A DNA stretch of 64,000 nt from Roseateles sp. DAIF2 (GTDB taxonomy: Bacteria; Pseudomonadota; Gammaproteobacteria; Burkholderiales; Burkholderiaceae_C), in assembly GCF_015624425.1 (NCBI RefSeq), contig NZ_CP049919.1, positions 2,294,001-2,358,000 on the forward strand. Direction: 5' to 3'. The notes beneath the pieces are model-generated. The model saw only the letters and a list, made by a program, of their open reading frames with translations. It did not search any database and was not told the DNA's origin. Numbering within the stretch: position 1 is the stretch's first letter; each line of letters opens with the position of its first letter. The translations under genes were made by a program, and so were the position numbers. Shown piece by piece: positions 7,477 to 16,907 of this stretch.

Positions 7477-9891
7477 ATGGCCGCCACGCCGCGCCCGCCC
7501 ATGCTCGTTGTGTCGATGCTGGCCGCGATGGCCGGCATCGCAGTGCTGCAGCAGTTGCCGGAGCTGCCGTCGGCCCGCGTGCCGCTGCTATGCCTGTTGG
7601 CGGCCTTGATCCTGTGCGGGCTGGCGCGCCGCATGCAAGAGCGTTTCGTGTGGCTGCCCTGGCTGCTGGCCGCGGCCCTGCTGGGTTTCGGCTGGGCCGC
7701 CTGGCGCGCCCAGCTGCGGCTGGCCGAGGCCCTGCCGCCGGCCTGGGAGGGGCGCGAGCTATGGCTGACCGGCCGTGTCGATGCGCTGCCGCAGCCGCTG
7801 CTGGGCCAGGGCGGCGCGCCGGGCTGGCGCTTTGCCTTCGCGCTCGAGCAGGTGGTGGATCCGCAGAACCCGGAGGGCGCGCGGCCGCCGATGCCGGCGC
7901 GCCTGCTGCTGAGCGCCTATGCGCAGGCGGGTCAGGTCTTGCCGGAATGGGTGCCGGGCGAACGCTGGCGGGTGCTGGCCACGCTGCGCCGCCCGCATGG
8001 GCAGGCCAATCCGCATGGCTTCGACTACGAGCTGTGGCTGTTCGAACAGGACCTGCGCGCCACCGGCCAGCTGCGTCGCTGGACCAGGCTTGAAGAAGCG
8101 CGCGGCTGGAACGGCCTGATCGACCGCTGGCGCCAGCAACTGCGCCGCGCGATCCGCCAGCGCATCGATGATCCGGGTCTGGCCGGGGTGCTGGTGGCGC
8201 TGAGCCTGGGCGAGCAGACCGCGATCACCCGGGCCGACTGGAACCTGTTCCGCGACACCGGCACCAGCCATCTGATGGCGATCAGCGGCGTGCACATCAC
8301 GATGTTCGCCTGGGGCGCGGGCCTGCTGGTCGGGCGGCTGTGGCGGTTCGGGGCCGGGTCTTGCCTGTGGCTGCCGGCGCCGCTGGCGGCGCGCTGGGCC
8401 GGCGTCGCGGCGGCGCTGCTGTATGCGCTGTTCTCCGGATTCAGCGTGCCGGCGCAGCGCACCGTCTGGATGCTGCTGGCGCTGGCCCTGCTGCGCCAGG
8501 CGGGGCTGGCCTGGCCCTGGCCGCTGGCGCTGCTGGCCAGCGCCGGTGCGGTGCTGCTGCTCGATCCCTGGGCGCTGTGCCAGCCGGGCTTTTGGCTGTC
8601 CTTCGCGGCGGTGGCGCTGTTGATGGCCGGCGGCGATGCGGGCCGGGGATTCTGGCCGCGGCTCGGCGCCGCGCTGCGCAGCCAGTGGATCGCGACCCTG
8701 GGGCTGGCGCCGCTGACCCTGGTGTTCTTCCAGCAGCTGTCGCTGGTCGGGCTGGCGGCCAATCTGCTGGCGATCCCGCTGGTGAGCCTGCTGATCACGC
8801 CGCTGGCCCTGGCCGGCGCGCTGCTGCCGGAGCTCTGGAGCCTGGCGGCCTGGCTGCTGCAGGGGCTGCTGGCCTATCTGCGCGCGCTGGCGGCGCTGCC
8901 GAGCGCGGTCTGGAGCGTCGCGGTGGCGCCGCTGTGGGCGCAGGCTGCGGGCCTGCTCGGTGCGGTGCTGCTGGTGCTGCCCTTGCCCTGGCGGCTGCGG
9001 CTGCTGGCCGCGCCGCTGCTGGTACCGCTGCTGTGGCCGGCGCTGCCGCGGCCGGCGCCGGGGCAGTTCGAGCTGCTGGCGGCCGATGTGGGGCAGGGCA
9101 GCGCGGTGCTGCTGCGCACGCGCCGGCATGCGCTGCTGTACGACGCCGGGCCGCAGTACACGCCGGTCTCGGACGCCGGCCAGCGCGTTCTGCTGCCGCT
9201 GCTGCGCGCGCTGGGGCAGCGCGAGCTGGACCTGCTGCTGCTGAGCCACCGTGACCAGGACCATGTGGGCGGCGCGGCGGCGCTGCTGGCCGGGCTGCCG
9301 GTGCGCGGCCTGCTCAGCTCGCTGGAGCCGGGCCATGCGCTGCTGGCCGGCGCCACGCCCGCTAGCACCTGCGAGCGCGGCCAGCGCTGGGTCTGGGACG
9401 GCGTGGCCTTCGAGATCCTGCATCCCCGGGCGGCGGACCTGGCGCGGCGCGGCACGAGCAAGCCGAACGCGCTGTCCTGCGTGCTGCTGGTACGCGCGGC
9501 GGACGGCGCCGGCGCGCTGCTGACCGGCGACATCGAGGCGGCGCAGGAGCAAGACCTGGCCCCGCCGCCGGTGGACCTGCTGATGGCGCCGCACCATGGC
9601 AGCAAGACCTCGTCCAGCGCCCCGCTGCTGGCGGCGGCCGCGCCGCGACTGGTCTTTGTGCAGGCCGGCTACCGCAATCGCTTCGGCCATCCGGCGCCGG
9701 CGGTGCTGGCGCGCTATCAGGCGGCCGGCGTGCCGGTGCTGCAGTCGGTCGCCTGCGGTGCGCTGCATTGGCGCAGCGACACGCGCGCGGCGGCCTGCGA
9801 GCGCGAACAGCGGCGACGCTACTGGCGAGACCGCCCCGCGCCGGATCTGGACGGCCCGGCCGGGCCGCCGGAGCCGGATCAGGGCTTCTGA
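7477..9891 (+). CDS. comEC: DNA internalisation-related competence protein ComEC/Rec2
   Basis: An 804-residue membrane protein with GGGAGGAG six bases before the start at 7477. The N-terminal part has a DUF4131-like region with two or three helices and an OB-like fold. The central Competence domain carries SLGEQTAITRADWNLFRDTG and the signature GTSHLMAISGVHI, followed by about nine transmembrane segments. The C-terminal metallo-beta-lactamase domain has SHRDQDHVGG (His591) and APHHGSKTSSS. ComEC forms the inner-membrane channel that takes up single-stranded DNA during transformation. Its last 13 bases overlap the convergent mltB gene. Confidence 0.93.
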   Translation: MAATPRPPMLVVSMLAAMAGIAVLQQLPELPSARVPLLCLLAALILCGLARRMQERFVWLPWLLAAALLGFGWAAWRAQLRLAEALPPAWEGRELWLTGRVDALPQPLLGQGGAPGWRFAFALEQVVDPQNPEGARPPMPARLLLSAYAQAGQVLPEWVPGERWRVLATLRRPHGQANPHGFDYELWLFEQDLRATGQLRRWTRLEEARGWNGLIDRWRQQLRRAIRQRIDDPGLAGVLVALSLGEQTAITRADWNLFRDTGTSHLMAISGVHITMFAWGAGLLVGRLWRFGAGSCLWLPAPLAARWAGVAAALLYALFSGFSVPAQRTVWMLLALALLRQAGLAWPWPLALLASAGAVLLLDPWALCQPGFWLSFAAVALLMAGGDAGRGFWPRLGAALRSQWIATLGLAPLTLVFFQQLSLVGLAANLLAIPLVSLLITPLALAGALLPELWSLAAWLLQGLLAYLRALAALPSAVWSVAVAPLWAQAAGLLGAVLLVLPLPWRLRLLAAPLLVPLLWPALPRPAPGQFELLAADVGQGSAVLLRTRRHALLYDAGPQYTPVSDAGQRVLLPLLRALGQRELDLLLLSHRDQDHVGGAAALLAGLPVRGLLSSLEPGHALLAGATPASTCERGQRWVWDGVAFEILHPRAADLARRGTSKPNALSCVLLVRAADGAGALLTGDIEAAQEQDLAPPPVDLLMAPHHGSKTSSSAPLLAAAAPRLVFVQAGYRNRFGHPAPAVLARYQAAGVPVLQSVACGALHWRSDTRAAACEREQRRRYWRDRPAPDLDGPAGPPEPDQGF

Positions 9892-11006
9892 GCGGGCGGC
9901 GTGGTGGAGGAGGTGGCGGCGTCGCGGTAGCCGCGCAGGGTGCGGCCCAGCTCGATCACCGCCATCGCGTAGTAGCTGGACCAGTTGTAGCGGGTCAGCG
10001 CGTAGAAGTTGCTGGTGCCGGCCACATAGACCGGCGCAGCGTCGCCCATCTGCAGCTCGACCAGGGCCAGCGGGCCCGGGTGCTCGCGGCCGGCCTCGCT
10101 CAGTTCCGCGCCGGCCTCGGCGAACTGCTGGGCGCTGAAGCTGGGCAGGATGTCGGGCGCCAGCAGGCGCGCGCGCTCCGATGTCTCGACCGGCGCGGCC
10201 ACGTTGTAATGGGTCGGCAGGCCCGGCTGCCAGCCATGGCGCGCCAGGTAGTTGGCCACCGAGCCGATCGCATCGGCCGGGCTCTTGACCAGATCGACAT
10301 GGCCGTCGCCGTCGAAGTCGATCGCGTGGCGGTTCCAGCTGCCGGGCATGAACTGCGGCCAGCCCATCGCGCCGGCATAGGAGCCCTTGACCGCCAGCGG
10401 GTCCAGCCCCTCGCGGCGGCACAGCTTCAGAAACTCGACCAGCTCCTCGCGGAAGAAGGCGCTGCGGTCCTTGCGGCCGGGCGGGAAGTCGAAGGCCAGG
10501 GTGCTCAGCGCATCCAGCACCGAGAAGCCGCCCATGATCTGGCCGTAGAAGGTCTCGACGCCGATCAGCCCCGCGATCAGCTCGGCCGGCACGCCGAAAC
10601 GCGTCTGGGCGCGCGCCAGCGTCTCCTCGTTGGCGCTCCAGAAGGCCAGGCCGGCCTGGATGCGGCGCGGCTCGACGAAGCGGGCGCGGTAGGCGCCCCA
10701 GTCCTTCGCGGTGCCGGCCGGCGCCGGCATGATCAGGCGCTGCACCGTGGCCTGGCGCCTGGCCTGGGCCAGCAGCGCGCGCAGCGGCGCGGCCTCCCAG
10801 CCCTCCTGCGCGGCCAGCTCGTCGGCGAAGCGCATCAGGTCCTCGCGCTCGCCATAGGCCGGCGCGACGGGGGTCAGGGCCCGCGGCGGCGGCGCCCGCT
10901 TGGTGGCCTTGTGGTTCTTCTTCGGATCGGCCTGCACCGCGGGCGCGGCCAGCAGGCCGAGGCTCAGCAGCAGGATGGTCAGGGAGCGGAGGTGGGGGAA
11001 CAGCAT
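9879..11006 (-). CDS. mltB: Lytic murein transglycosylase B
   Basis: A 375-residue protein with a cleavable signal peptide (AAPAVQA), without a clear lipobox. The transglycosylase domain (SLT_2 type) includes the catalytic Glu151 in GLIGVETFYG and the segments GSYAGAMGWPQFMPGS and DFDGDGHVDL. It cleaves peptidoglycan to 1,6-anhydro-muropeptides in the periplasm. Its ATG overlaps the stop of the TgpA-like gene by one base (TGATG), so it is translationally coupled to the moxR-DUF58-tgpA run. Confidence 0.92.
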   Translation of the reverse strand: MLFPHLRSLTILLLSLGLLAAPAVQADPKKNHKATKRAPPPRALTPVAPAYGEREDLMRFADELAAQEGWEAAPLRALLAQARRQATVQRLIMPAPAGTAKDWGAYRARFVEPRRIQAGLAFWSANEETLARAQTRFGVPAELIAGLIGVETFYGQIMGGFSVLDALSTLAFDFPPGRKDRSAFFREELVEFLKLCRREGLDPLAVKGSYAGAMGWPQFMPGSWNRHAIDFDGDGHVDLVKSPADAIGSVANYLARHGWQPGLPTHYNVAAPVETSERARLLAPDILPSFSAQQFAEAGAELSEAGREHPGPLALVELQMGDAAPVYVAGTSNFYALTRYNWSSYYAMAVIELGRTLRGYRDAATSSTTPPAQKP

Positions 11007-13117
11007 CAGGGCGCGGAAGTCTTCGGGATCTGGTTGCGCAGCATACGGCCTGCGGCACGGAATTCCTGCAGCCAGCGCCGGCGCGCGCGCCAGCCGGCGG
11101 GTTCTTGTTTCGCATCAGTGGCGGCGGCACCATAGCGCGCACGTTCCAGCGCCAGCAGCTGCCGCGCCAGCGGCTCGGCCGCGGCGCCATGGCGCTCGCG
11201 CAGCAACTGGGCCCAGAGCCGCGGCCCCTGGTGTGCGCGCGCCGGTACGTCCAGGCGCTGCAGCTCGCGCAGCAGCGCGGCGCGCAGCCGGCTCCAGCCG
11301 TCATGCGGGCGCGCCTGCCAGGCGGCCCAGCCGGCGCCGGCCGCAGCGATCGCGGCGATCAGGCCGGCGGCCAGCTGGCCCAGCGCCTGCCAGTCGGGCG
11401 CGCTCCAGCCCAGGCTCTTCAGCAGGTCGAACTGGTCCTGGCGCGAATAGTTCAGCACATATTGCTGCCAGCGGTTGTTGAGCGACTCCCAGCCGCGCCG
11501 CAGGCTCTGCAGGCCCTGCAGCAGGGCGGGGCTCCACTGGCCCATCGCGCCGGCCAGCGCGCCCGGCACCGGCTGCAGGGTGCGGCCGGCCTCGACCCGC
11601 TCCGGCGCCACCGCGGCCGTGGGGTCGACGCGCCGCCAGCCGCGGCCCTCGATCCAGACCTCGGCCCAGGCATGGGCCTGGGCATTGCGCACCACCAGAT
11701 AGCCGTCCTGCAGCTCGCGGTCCGCGCCCTGGAAGCCGGTGACGATGCGCGCCGGCAGGCCCAGCTGGCGCATCACGACGACAAAGCCGGCCGAGAAATG
11801 CTCGCAAAAGCCCAGCCGCCGGTCCAGCCAGAACTCGTCGATCAGGTGCGGCGAACTCTCGCCATAGCGGCCCGGCGCCAGGGTGTAGAGGAACTCGGCA
11901 CTGCGGATATGGTCCAGCACCGCACGGATCGCGGCCGGGCCGAAGTCGGCCGGGGCCAGGTCTTGCAGGCGCTCGCGCTTGAGCGCCGCGGCCCAGGCCG
12001 CGGTACGCGGGTTCAGCCCCGGCGGCAGCTCCAGATAGGGTGTGAGGCCGGGCGTCATCTGCAGCGGGCCGCTGTCGTAGTCCAGATGGGCGCTGGCCTC
12101 GACGCGCAGCCGCTCGGTGATCGGCCGCGGCGACAGCCATTGCAGCTCGGCCGAGCGCCACAGCGGCAGGCCCTGCACCTCGATGCGCGTGCCGGGCGCC
12201 TCCGGGCCGGATTCCAGCAGCGGCAGCACCGACAGGCGCAGCGGCTCCAGGGTCAGCTCGTAGCGCAACGCCGGGCCGCGCGTGCGTGGGGCCGCGCCGC
12301 GCGCGCCGAAGGGGTTGGCGTTGGGGTTCTGCGCGCGCCAGCTGCGGCCGTCGAAGCGGCTCAGCACCGGGCCGCGGAAGTACAGGGCCTGCGGCGGCGG
12401 TGGCGGGCCCTCGAAGCGCAGCCGCATCGCGATGCTGTCGTCGTTGGCGATCTCGCTCATCGCGCCGAACTGCATCTCATTGGACAGGCCGGTCTTGCCG
12501 ACCGCGTCGGCCGGCACGCCCCACAGCGGCGCGATGCGCGGGAACAGCACGAACAGCAGCACCATCAGCGGCAGGCCCATCGCGGTGGTGCGCAGGGCCT
12601 GGGCCGCGGCCAGCCTCAGGCTGGGCTGGCCGACCGGCATCTGCGCCAGCACCAGCGCGCTCATCAGGGCCCAGACGCTGATCAGGGTCCACAGCCCGGT
12701 CAGCAGCGACTGCGAGTAGAGGTACTGGGTCAGCACCAGGAAGAAGCCGAGGAAGAACACCACGAAGGCATCGCGCCGCGCGCGCAGCTCCAGCGTCTTC
12801 ATCGCCATCAGCATCACCAGCATCGTGATGCCCGGTTCGCGGCCCAGCAGGGTGCGGTGCGTCAGCAGGGTCAGGCCGGCGGTGGTGGCGATCAGCAGCA
12901 GCAGCGGCCAGCGCCCCGGCAGCGGCCGGCCCTGCCAGGCCAGCAGGCCGCGCCAGAACAGGATCAGCCCGGTCAGCGCGCTGCACCAGCTCGGCACATG
13001 GTCGATATGCGGCAGCACGGTGGCGGCGATCGCCCCGAGCAGGAACAAGGTGTCGCGCGTGTCGCGCGGCAGATGCGCCAGGCGCTGGCGCCAGGGCTGG
13101 GCGGTGCCGGCGCTCAT
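11006..13117 (-). CDS. TgpA-like membrane transglutaminase (DUF3488 + transglutaminase-like)
   Basis: A 703-residue protein. The start at 13117 overlaps the upstream stop as ATGA. About six transmembrane helices (residues 24-195, DUF3488) precede a periplasmic transglutaminase-like domain with an intact triad: Cys438 (RRLGFCEHFSAGF), His482 (NAQAHAWAEVW) and Asp498 (WRRVDPTAAV). A further helix near residue 575 and a C-terminal DUF4129-like tail follow. This matches TgpA of Pseudomonas, an essential periplasmic transglutaminase. It is encoded with MoxR and DUF58 partners, as in other proteobacteria. Confidence 0.9.
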   Translation of the reverse strand: MSAGTAQPWRQRLAHLPRDTRDTLFLLGAIAATVLPHIDHVPSWCSALTGLILFWRGLLAWQGRPLPGRWPLLLLIATTAGLTLLTHRTLLGREPGITMLVMLMAMKTLELRARRDAFVVFFLGFFLVLTQYLYSQSLLTGLWTLISVWALMSALVLAQMPVGQPSLRLAAAQALRTTAMGLPLMVLLFVLFPRIAPLWGVPADAVGKTGLSNEMQFGAMSEIANDDSIAMRLRFEGPPPPPQALYFRGPVLSRFDGRSWRAQNPNANPFGARGAAPRTRGPALRYELTLEPLRLSVLPLLESGPEAPGTRIEVQGLPLWRSAELQWLSPRPITERLRVEASAHLDYDSGPLQMTPGLTPYLELPPGLNPRTAAWAAALKRERLQDLAPADFGPAAIRAVLDHIRSAEFLYTLAPGRYGESSPHLIDEFWLDRRLGFCEHFSAGFVVVMRQLGLPARIVTGFQGADRELQDGYLVVRNAQAHAWAEVWIEGRGWRRVDPTAAVAPERVEAGRTLQPVPGALAGAMGQWSPALLQGLQSLRRGWESLNNRWQQYVLNYSRQDQFDLLKSLGWSAPDWQALGQLAAGLIAAIAAAGAGWAAWQARPHDGWSRLRAALLRELQRLDVPARAHQGPRLWAQLLRERHGAAAEPLARQLLALERARYGAAATDAKQEPAGWRARRRWLQEFRAAGRMLRNQIPKTSAP

Positions 13118-14085
13118 CGCGGCGCCTGTGCCGGCGCCGCGGCCAGCAGTTCCAGCGCTGCCTGCTGCTGCTGCGAGCCCAGGTCCGGGGCCAGGTCTTG
13201 CCCAGGCAGCAGGCTCAGGCCCCAGGGATCGCCGCGGCGCTCGGCCTCCAGCACCCAGGCGGCCAGGCGCGACAGCCGCGCCTCCCAGTCCAGCCCGGCG
13301 GTGTCGGCCAGGCCCAGCCAGCGCCGCCGGCTGGCCGGGGCCAGGGTCTCGCGCACCAACAACTGGCCCTCGGCGCCGCTGCCGGCCGCCTTCTTCCACA
13401 GCACCTGCTTGGGCGAGTCGCCATGGCGATAGGGCCGCACGCCCTCGAAATCCTCACCGCGCACCAGCAGGCCGGCGCCCAGGCTGCCGTCGCCGGCGCT
13501 GGCGCCCTGGGCCGGCAGCGGCGGGCAGGGCGCCTCGGGGCGCGGATAGACCCAGGCGCGCGCGGCCGGGCGCCAGATGCTCCAGGCGCCGAACAGGCCC
13601 AGCGGGAAGCGCGTCTCGATGCGCAGCGGCGGCAGGCCCTGCAGGCCGCGGCGCGGCGCCGGGCAGGCCAGGTTCAACTGCGCATGACCGCGGGCCGGCA
13701 CGTCGACCCAGGCCGGCTCGCCGGCGCCGACCCGGATGCCGATGCCGAAGCGGGCGCGCCCGCTGTTGTGCAGCCGCACCTCCAGGCGCAGCTCCTCGCC
13801 GGCGAAGCCGGGGGCCGGCGCCTTCAGGTCCAGGCTCAGGCCGCGCAGATTGGCATGGGTCGCATGCATCGACGCGAAGCCGGCGCCGGCCAAGAGGAAG
13901 GTCAGCAGATAGCCCAGGCTCAGCTGGTCGTTGATCGAGGCCAGCAGCAGCACGGCCAGGGTGGCGCAGAAGAACAGGCCCGGCCGGCTGGGCAGGATGT
14001 AGATATTGCGCTGGACCATCCGGTGCGTGTCGCTCTCGGGATGGCGCGCCTGCCACCAGGCTCGCCAGCGTTGGCGCAGGCTCAT
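13114..14085 (-). CDS. DUF58-domain membrane-associated protein
   Basis: A 323-residue protein whose ATG overlaps the moxR stop (ATGA). Two hydrophobic helices lie near residues 32-72 and a long beta-rich periplasmic or cytosolic region follows. The DUF58 signature near residues 230-255 includes the run DFEGVRPYRHGDSPKQVLWK. DUF58 proteins have a von Willebrand A-like fold and act with MoxR ATPases, probably in assembly or activation of the partner transglutaminase. The tight overlap on both sides points to stoichiometric expression. Confidence 0.9.
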   Translation of the reverse strand: MSLRQRWRAWWQARHPESDTHRMVQRNIYILPSRPGLFFCATLAVLLLASINDQLSLGYLLTFLLAGAGFASMHATHANLRGLSLDLKAPAPGFAGEELRLEVRLHNSGRARFGIGIRVGAGEPAWVDVPARGHAQLNLACPAPRRGLQGLPPLRIETRFPLGLFGAWSIWRPAARAWVYPRPEAPCPPLPAQGASAGDGSLGAGLLVRGEDFEGVRPYRHGDSPKQVLWKKAAGSGAEGQLLVRETLAPASRRRWLGLADTAGLDWEARLSRLAAWVLEAERRGDPWGLSLLPGQDLAPDLGSQQQQAALELLAAAPAQAPR

Positions 14086-15044
14086 GGCAAAGGGACTGCC
14101 TCGATCATCGCGCGCACCTGCTCGCGCGCGCCGCGGCCGGCGCCGGCCTTGGGGCGCAGGCGGTGCGCGATGGTCTGGGGCAGGATGGCCTGCATATCGT
14201 CGGGCGAGACATAGTCGCGCTGGTCCAGCAGCGCGCGGGCGCGGGCGGCGCGCAGCACGCCCAGGCCGGCGCGCGGGCTCAGACCGTCGATGAACCATTG
14301 GCCGGAGCGGGTCGCGGCCAGCAAGGCCTGCAGATAGTCCAGCAGCGGCGGCGCGGCATGCACCCGGCGCACCGCGGCCTGGGCGGCCAGCAGCTCGGCG
14401 GGCGTCATCACCGGGCGCAGCGCCTTGATCGCGTCGCGGCTGTCCTCGCCCATCAGCAGCTCGCGCTCGGCGCGCTCGTCCGGGTAGCCCAGCGAGATGC
14501 GCATCAGGAAGCGGTCCAGCTGCGATTCGGGCAGCGGGTAGGTGCCCAGCTGCTCGCTGGGGTTCTGGGTCGCGATCACGAAGAAGGGCAGGGGCAGGGC
14601 ATGGGTCTGGCCGTCGACGCTGACCTGCTGCTCCTCCATCGCCTCCAGCAGCGCGCTCTGGGTCTTGGGACCGGCGCGGTTGATTTCGTCGGCCAGCAGC
14701 ACCTGGGCGAATACCGGACCGGGATGGAAGGCGAAACGGCCCTGCTCGCGCTCATAGACGCTGACGCCCAGCAGGTCGGAGGGCATCAGGTCCGAGGTGA
14801 ACTGCACGCGCGAGAAACGCAGACCCAGGCAGACCGACAGGGTATGGGCCAGGGTGGTCTTGCCGACGCCGGGCAGGTCCTCGATCAGCAGGTGGCCGCC
14901 GGCGATCAGGCAGGCCACGCAGTCCAGGATCTGCGCCGGTTTGCCCTTGATGATCGTGCTAATCTGGCGCTGCAGCGCGTCGAGTTGCCGGGCCAGATGG
15001 CCCGCCTGGGATGCGGCTTCGGTCTGCGTCATGCGGGCGACCAT
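14082..15044 (-). CDS. MoxR-family AAA+ ATPase
   Basis: A 320-residue cytoplasmic ATPase. Walker A is DLPGVGKTT (about residues 56-64), Walker B VLLADEIN, sensor 1 VIATQNPSEQLGTYPLPESQ, and arginine-finger region QLDRFLMRISLGYP. An alternative start is the ATG at 15032 (MTQTEA); neither has a strong ribosome site. MoxR ATPases work as chaperones with DUF58/VWA partners; the genes directly downstream are DUF58 and TgpA. It heads this overlapping operon and is divergent from the amidohydrolase at 15083. Confidence 0.92.
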   Translation of the reverse strand: MVARMTQTEAASQAGHLARQLDALQRQISTIIKGKPAQILDCVACLIAGGHLLIEDLPGVGKTTLAHTLSVCLGLRFSRVQFTSDLMPSDLLGVSVYEREQGRFAFHPGPVFAQVLLADEINRAGPKTQSALLEAMEEQQVSVDGQTHALPLPFFVIATQNPSEQLGTYPLPESQLDRFLMRISLGYPDERAERELLMGEDSRDAIKALRPVMTPAELLAAQAAVRRVHAAPPLLDYLQALLAATRSGQWFIDGLSPRAGLGVLRAARARALLDQRDYVSPDDMQAILPQTIAHRLRPKAGAGRGAREQVRAMIEAVPLP

Positions 15045-15082
15045 AACTCAAAACACCGGGCGGCAGTCCTTGCATTAAAGCC

Positions 15083-16018
15083 ATGTCCACAGCCTTCATC
15101 AGCCACCCCGACTGCCAGCGCCACGAGATGGGTGCGGGCCACCCGGAATGCCCGCAGCGCCTGGCCGCGATCGAGGACTGGCTGATCGGCACCGGGCTCG
15201 ATGTGGCGCTGCAGCGCTACGACGCCGCGAGCGTCGATCTGGCGGCGGTCGAGCGGGCGCACAGCCATCATCATGTGGCCCATCTGCGCGACCTGCTGGA
15301 ATCGCTGGCCGCCACCGGCGAATCGCGCGCGCTGGACCCGGACACGATCGCCAATCCCTACACCTGGTCGGCCACCCTGCGTGCCGCCGGCGCCGCGGTG
15401 CAGGCCACCGATCTGGTGCTGGACGGCCAGGTGGAGAACGCCTTCTGCTCGGTGCGCCCGCCCGGCCACCATGCGACGCGCGACCAGGCGATGGGCTTCT
15501 GCTTCTTCAACAATGTCGCGATCGCGGCGCGCCACGCGCTGGACCGGCGCGGGCTGCGGCGGGTCGCGGTGGTCGATTTCGACGTGCACCATGGCAACGG
15601 CACCGAGGACATCCTGGCCGGCGACGAGCGGGTGCTGATGGTCGGCATCTTCCAGCACCCACTCTATCCCTACAGCGGCGCCGTGCCCAAGGGCGAGAAC
15701 ATGATCAACCTGCCGGTGCCGGCCTATACCAAGGGCGGCGAGGTGCGGGAGATGATCGAGGCGATGTGGATGCCGGCGCTGGAAGAGTTCCGCCCCGAGA
15801 TGATCTTCATCTCGGCCGGCTTCGACGCGCACCGCGACGACGACCTCGGCCAGCTCGGCCTGACCGAGGCCGACTACGAGTGGATCACCCTGCGCGTCAT
15901 GGATGTGGCCAGGCGCCATGCCAAGGGCCGCATCGTCTCCTGCCTGGAGGGCGGCTACCACCTGGGCGCGCTGGCGCGCAGCGTCGGCGTGCACCTGCGG
16001 GCGCTGGCGGGGCTGTAG
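15083..16018 (+). CDS. Histone deacetylase-family (class II-like) amidohydrolase
   Basis: A 311-residue enzyme of the arginase/deacetylase superfamily. Visible signatures are HPECPQRLAAIEDWL at the N-terminus, the active-site RPPGHHATRDQAMGFCFFNN, the zinc ligands in VDFDVHHGNGTEDI, and FISAGFDAHRDDDLG. Bacterial members deacetylate acetylpolyamines or acetyl-lysine; this one resembles the HdaH/acetoin utilisation-like proteins common in Burkholderiales. It is cytoplasmic. All metal ligands appear intact; the substrate cannot be told from sequence. Confidence 0.9.
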   Translation: MSTAFISHPDCQRHEMGAGHPECPQRLAAIEDWLIGTGLDVALQRYDAASVDLAAVERAHSHHHVAHLRDLLESLAATGESRALDPDTIANPYTWSATLRAAGAAVQATDLVLDGQVENAFCSVRPPGHHATRDQAMGFCFFNNVAIAARHALDRRGLRRVAVVDFDVHHGNGTEDILAGDERVLMVGIFQHPLYPYSGAVPKGENMINLPVPAYTKGGEVREMIEAMWMPALEEFRPEMIFISAGFDAHRDDDLGQLGLTEADYEWITLRVMDVARRHAKGRIVSCLEGGYHLGALARSVGVHLRALAGL

Positions 16019-16027
16019 CCCGCGGGG

Positions 16028-16819
16028 TCAGGGCTTGCTGCCCAGGCCGGCCTCGGCCAGCAGCGCCCGCACATGGCGGCTGGGGATCGCGTAGCTGATG
16101 CCGGTCGGGGCGCTGAGCGCGGATTCGCGCGTGCCCTTGATCAGGGCCAGGCTCATCACGCCGATCACCTCGCCGCTGGCGATGTCCAGCACCGGGCCGC
16201 CGCTGTTGCCGGGATAGCTGATCACGTCCAGCTGCAGCACCTCGAAGGCGCCCTGGCGCAGCTGCAGGATGGCGCGCGGGTTCAGGGTCTGGGCGTTGGG
16301 CGTCGGCAGGGTGATCGCGGTCAGCGCGGCCAGGATGCCGCGGTGCGTCACATGCGAGAAACCCAGCAGCCCGCCGATCGGGAAGCCGATCAGCGCGATG
16401 TCGCTGCCCTCGGGCGGCGCCTGCTCGCCGCCCAGCTTCAGCGCCGGCGCCGGCGGGCCGTCGAAGCGCAGCAGGGCCACGTCATGCGCCGGGTCGTTGG
16501 CCAGCACGGTGGCGCCGCGCAGGCTCCACTGCTTGTCGGCGCCCAGGATCTGCAGGGCCAGGCGCCGCTCGGTGCCGGGCGGCGGCGCGGGCGGCAGCAC
16601 ATGGGAGCCGGTGACGGCCAGGTTGCCGTCGCCGATGACGAAGCCGGTGCCGCGGAAATTGAAGCGCGGGCTGTCCATCAGCCCGTAGCTGCCGACCAGC
16701 AGCACCGAGGGCTTGGCCCGGGCCACCAGCTCGGGCAGGGACTGGGCGCTGGCCGCGCCCAGGGCCGAGCCGAGCAGCAGGGCGGTCAGCAGGCGGCGGG
16801 TCAAGGACATCGAGGTCAT
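16028..16819 (-). CDS. Secreted trypsin-like serine protease
   Basis: A 263-residue S1-family protease with a signal peptide (GAASAQS). The start is 16819 or, nine bases later, 16810. Catalytic residues are visible: His in AVTGSHVL, Asp in AHDVALL and Ser in SYPGNSGGPV. The protein lacks a PDZ domain, so it is shorter than DegP/DegS. It should act in the periplasm or be exported. It is convergent with the amidohydrolase (nine bases between stops) and divergent from the mechanosensitive channel gene. Confidence 0.87.
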   Translation of the reverse strand: MTSMSLTRRLLTALLLGSALGAASAQSLPELVARAKPSVLLVGSYGLMDSPRFNFRGTGFVIGDGNLAVTGSHVLPPAPPPGTERRLALQILGADKQWSLRGATVLANDPAHDVALLRFDGPPAPALKLGGEQAPPEGSDIALIGFPIGGLLGFSHVTHRGILAALTAITLPTPNAQTLNPRAILQLRQGAFEVLQLDVISYPGNSGGPVLDIASGEVIGVMSLALIKGTRESALSAPTGISYAIPSRHVRALLAEAGLGSKP

Positions 16820-16907
16820 GGCGTGCGGGCAGGTGGCGGCTGGACCGCCGGACGATAGCGCAAAGCGCGAGCCTCGCGGCCAAGTCGGGGCCGCGACAAT
16901 GCGGGGC

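Noticed and set aside
7759..11304. A very long minus-strand open frame opposite comEC and through mltB
   Set aside because: It is Gln/Arg/Ala-rich, low-complexity translation caused by high G+C; comEC and mltB explain the region.
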